This document shows, piece after piece, positions 11,135-12,191 of a stretch of DNA of 12,191 bases. The position numbers and the translations under genes were made by a program. The first letter of the stretch is position 1, and every line of letters starts with the position of its first letter. The notes beneath the pieces were generated by a model. It saw nothing but the letters and a program-made list of their open reading frames with translations. It ran no database searches and had not been told where the DNA came from. Source of the DNA: DATBFX01 sp036558305 (GTDB taxonomy: Bacteria > Chloroflexota > Chloroflexia > Thermomicrobiales > UBA6265); assembly GCA_036558305.1 (NCBI GenBank), contig DATBFX010000564.1:1-12191 (forward strand), in the 5' to 3' direction.

Positions 11135-12191
11135 GTGCGCGCGGCCGTGTTGAATCGGGTCCCCGGTCCCCTGGACATCGAAGAGATCCAAATCGACGAT
11201 CCCGGACCGCGCGAGGTGCTCGTCCGCGTCGTCGCCTCCGGTCTCTGCCACAGCGACCTCCACTTCATGGAGGGGAAGTACGTCCGCAACACACCGATCG
11301 TGCTGGGCCACGAGGCCGCCGGCGTCGTCGAGGCGGTCGGGCGCGACGTCGCCGGTTTCCGCCCCGGCGATCACGTCGTCGCCTGCCTGTCGGTCTACTG
11401 CGGTCACTGCCCGGCCTGCCTCTCCGGTCGACCCGCCCTGTGCGAGGCACCGGAGCGGGAACGGGCGCCGGGGCAGCCACCGCGCCTGTCGCGCGACGGT
11501 GCCCCGATCCACCAATTCGCCCACCTCTCGGCCTTCGCCGAGCAGATGCTGGTCCACGAGCACGCCCTGGTGAAGATCCGCCCCGACATGCCGCTCGACC
11601 GCGCGGCGCTGATCGGGTGCGCGGTGACGACCGGCGTGGGCGCGGTGATCAACACGGCGAAAGTCCCGCCCGGCACCACGGTGGCCGTGCTCGGCTGCGG
11701 CGGCGTCGGGCTCAACTGCGTCCAGGGAGCAGCACTGGCCGGAGCGGGCCGCATCATCGCCGTCGATACGCTGGCCTGGAAACTGGAGTTGGCGCGCTCC
11801 TTTGGCGCGACCGACCTCGTCGACGCCGCCGAGGAGGACACCGTCGCCGCCGTTCGGGAACTGACCGGTGGCGGGGTCGAGTACAGCTTCGAGGCGATCG
11901 GACTGAAGCGCACGGCCGAGCAGGCCTTCGCCATGCTGCGGGCGGGCGGAACGGCGACGCTGATCGGTCTGATCCCGGAGGGGCAAACGATCGAGTTGCT
12001 GGGGACCGACTTCCTCGACGAAAAGCGGATCCAGGGCTCGTCGATGGGCTCCAACCGCTTCCCCATCGACATTCCCCGCTACGTCGACTTCTACCTCGCC
12101 GGCAAACTTAAGCTCGACGAGTTGATCTCGACCCGGATCGGCCTCGACGACGTGAACGCGGGCTACGAGGCGCTGAAGCGAGGCGAGGTCG
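11135..12191 (+). CDS. Zinc-dependent alcohol dehydrogenase (3' end beyond window)
   Basis: An open frame of 352 codons runs off the right edge; probably only the last 15-20 residues are missing. It is a class III-like zinc alcohol dehydrogenase: catalytic zinc ligands C38 (GLCHSD), H59-E60 (LGHE) and C162 (IGCAVTTG), four structural-zinc cysteines C89, C92, C95 and C103 in the CGHCPAC...C pattern, the Rossmann motif GCGGVG (187-192), and D211 after the second strand, favouring NAD. It should interconvert alcohols and aldehydes in the cytoplasm, possibly an NDMA- or thiol-dependent relative, which I cannot decide. The GTG at 11135 is fixed by a strong AGGAGG 6 bases upstream. It is divergent from the SDR gene and preceded by a long structured leader. 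Confidence 0.92.
   Translation, partial: MRAAVLNRVPGPLDIEEIQIDDPGPREVLVRVVASGLCHSDLHFMEGKYVRNTPIVLGHEAAGVVEAVGRDVAGFRPGDHVVACLSVYCGHCPACLSGRPALCEAPERERAPGQPPRLSRDGAPIHQFAHLSAFAEQMLVHEHALVKIRPDMPLDRAALIGCAVTTGVGAVINTAKVPPGTTVAVLGCGGVGLNCVQGAALAGAGRIIAVDTLAWKLELARSFGATDLVDAAEEDTVAAVRELTGGGVEYSFEAIGLKRTAEQAFAMLRAGGTATLIGLIPEGQTIELLGTDFLDEKRIQGSSMGSNRFPIDIPRYVDFYLAGKLKLDELISTRIGLDDVNAGYEALKRGEV

Noticed and set aside
10101..11153. Plus-strand frame over the SDR gene and the divergent region
   Set aside because: It reads antisense to SDR motifs and then through promoter and hairpins, with no recognisable domain.
10906..12111. Plus-strand frame over the zinc alcohol dehydrogenase gene
   Set aside because: Arg/Pro/Gly-rich shifted frame. 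The frame from GTG 11135 carries all zinc-ligand and Rossmann motifs.

Overview
The window looks like ordinary chromosome from a high-GC bacterium, most likely a Chloroflexota of the Thermomicrobia type. That placement is an inference from the very GC-rich third codon positions, the frequent GTG starts, a stand-alone Uma2 protein, a small LysM lipoprotein and the mix of dehydrogenases. No rRNA, tRNA or other taxonomic marker is present. There is no phage, plasmid, IS element or CRISPR signature.

Layout: 1-351 has no gene I can support. A Uma2-family PD-(D/E)XK protein (352-1038, +) meets head-on a minus-strand operon of purN (3449-2814) followed by a gamma-glutamyltransferase-family gene (2778-1108). 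Divergent from purN is a predicted membrane-anchored or exported TIM-barrel-like protein of unknown function (3635-4822, +). It converges on a ferritin-like di-metal protein (5771-4896, -) whose residues fit the R2-like ligand-binding oxidase (R2lox) family. Next comes a minus-strand operon of an unusual two-part class II aldolase-domain protein (8438-7332) and a zinc-dependent medium-chain dehydrogenase (7262-6033). Divergent from it is a plus-strand pair: a nitrilase-superfamily amidase (8717-9589) and a small LysM lipoprotein (9609-9944). The right end holds an SDR oxidoreductase (10739-9975, -) and a divergent zinc alcohol dehydrogenase (11135 to the window edge, +, incomplete), separated by a 395-bp region rich in regulatory-looking structure.

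How the genes fit together: the aldolase-domain protein and dehydrogenase, and separately the SDR and zinc alcohol dehydrogenase, look like small modules for oxidation of alcohols, aldehydes or sugars, but substrates cannot be read from sequence. purN supplies a purine step and is apparently co-transcribed with a cytoplasmic GGT-like Ntn hydrolase.

The most unusual structure is non-coding. Seven-base tandem repeats of three different sequences sit on or within a few bases of the stop codons of four genes (ggt, the exported protein, the R2-like gene and the dehydrogenase at 6033-7262). All four are 3' ends of inferred transcription units. At two loci the heptamers are arranged as inverted repeats able to form long hairpins. 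This suggests a recurring 3'-end element in this genome. Other points of interest are the R2lox-like Tyr/Val/metal-ligand pattern, a leader with a GntR-like palindrome and stacked hairpins before the last gene, and the two-part aldolase-domain protein.
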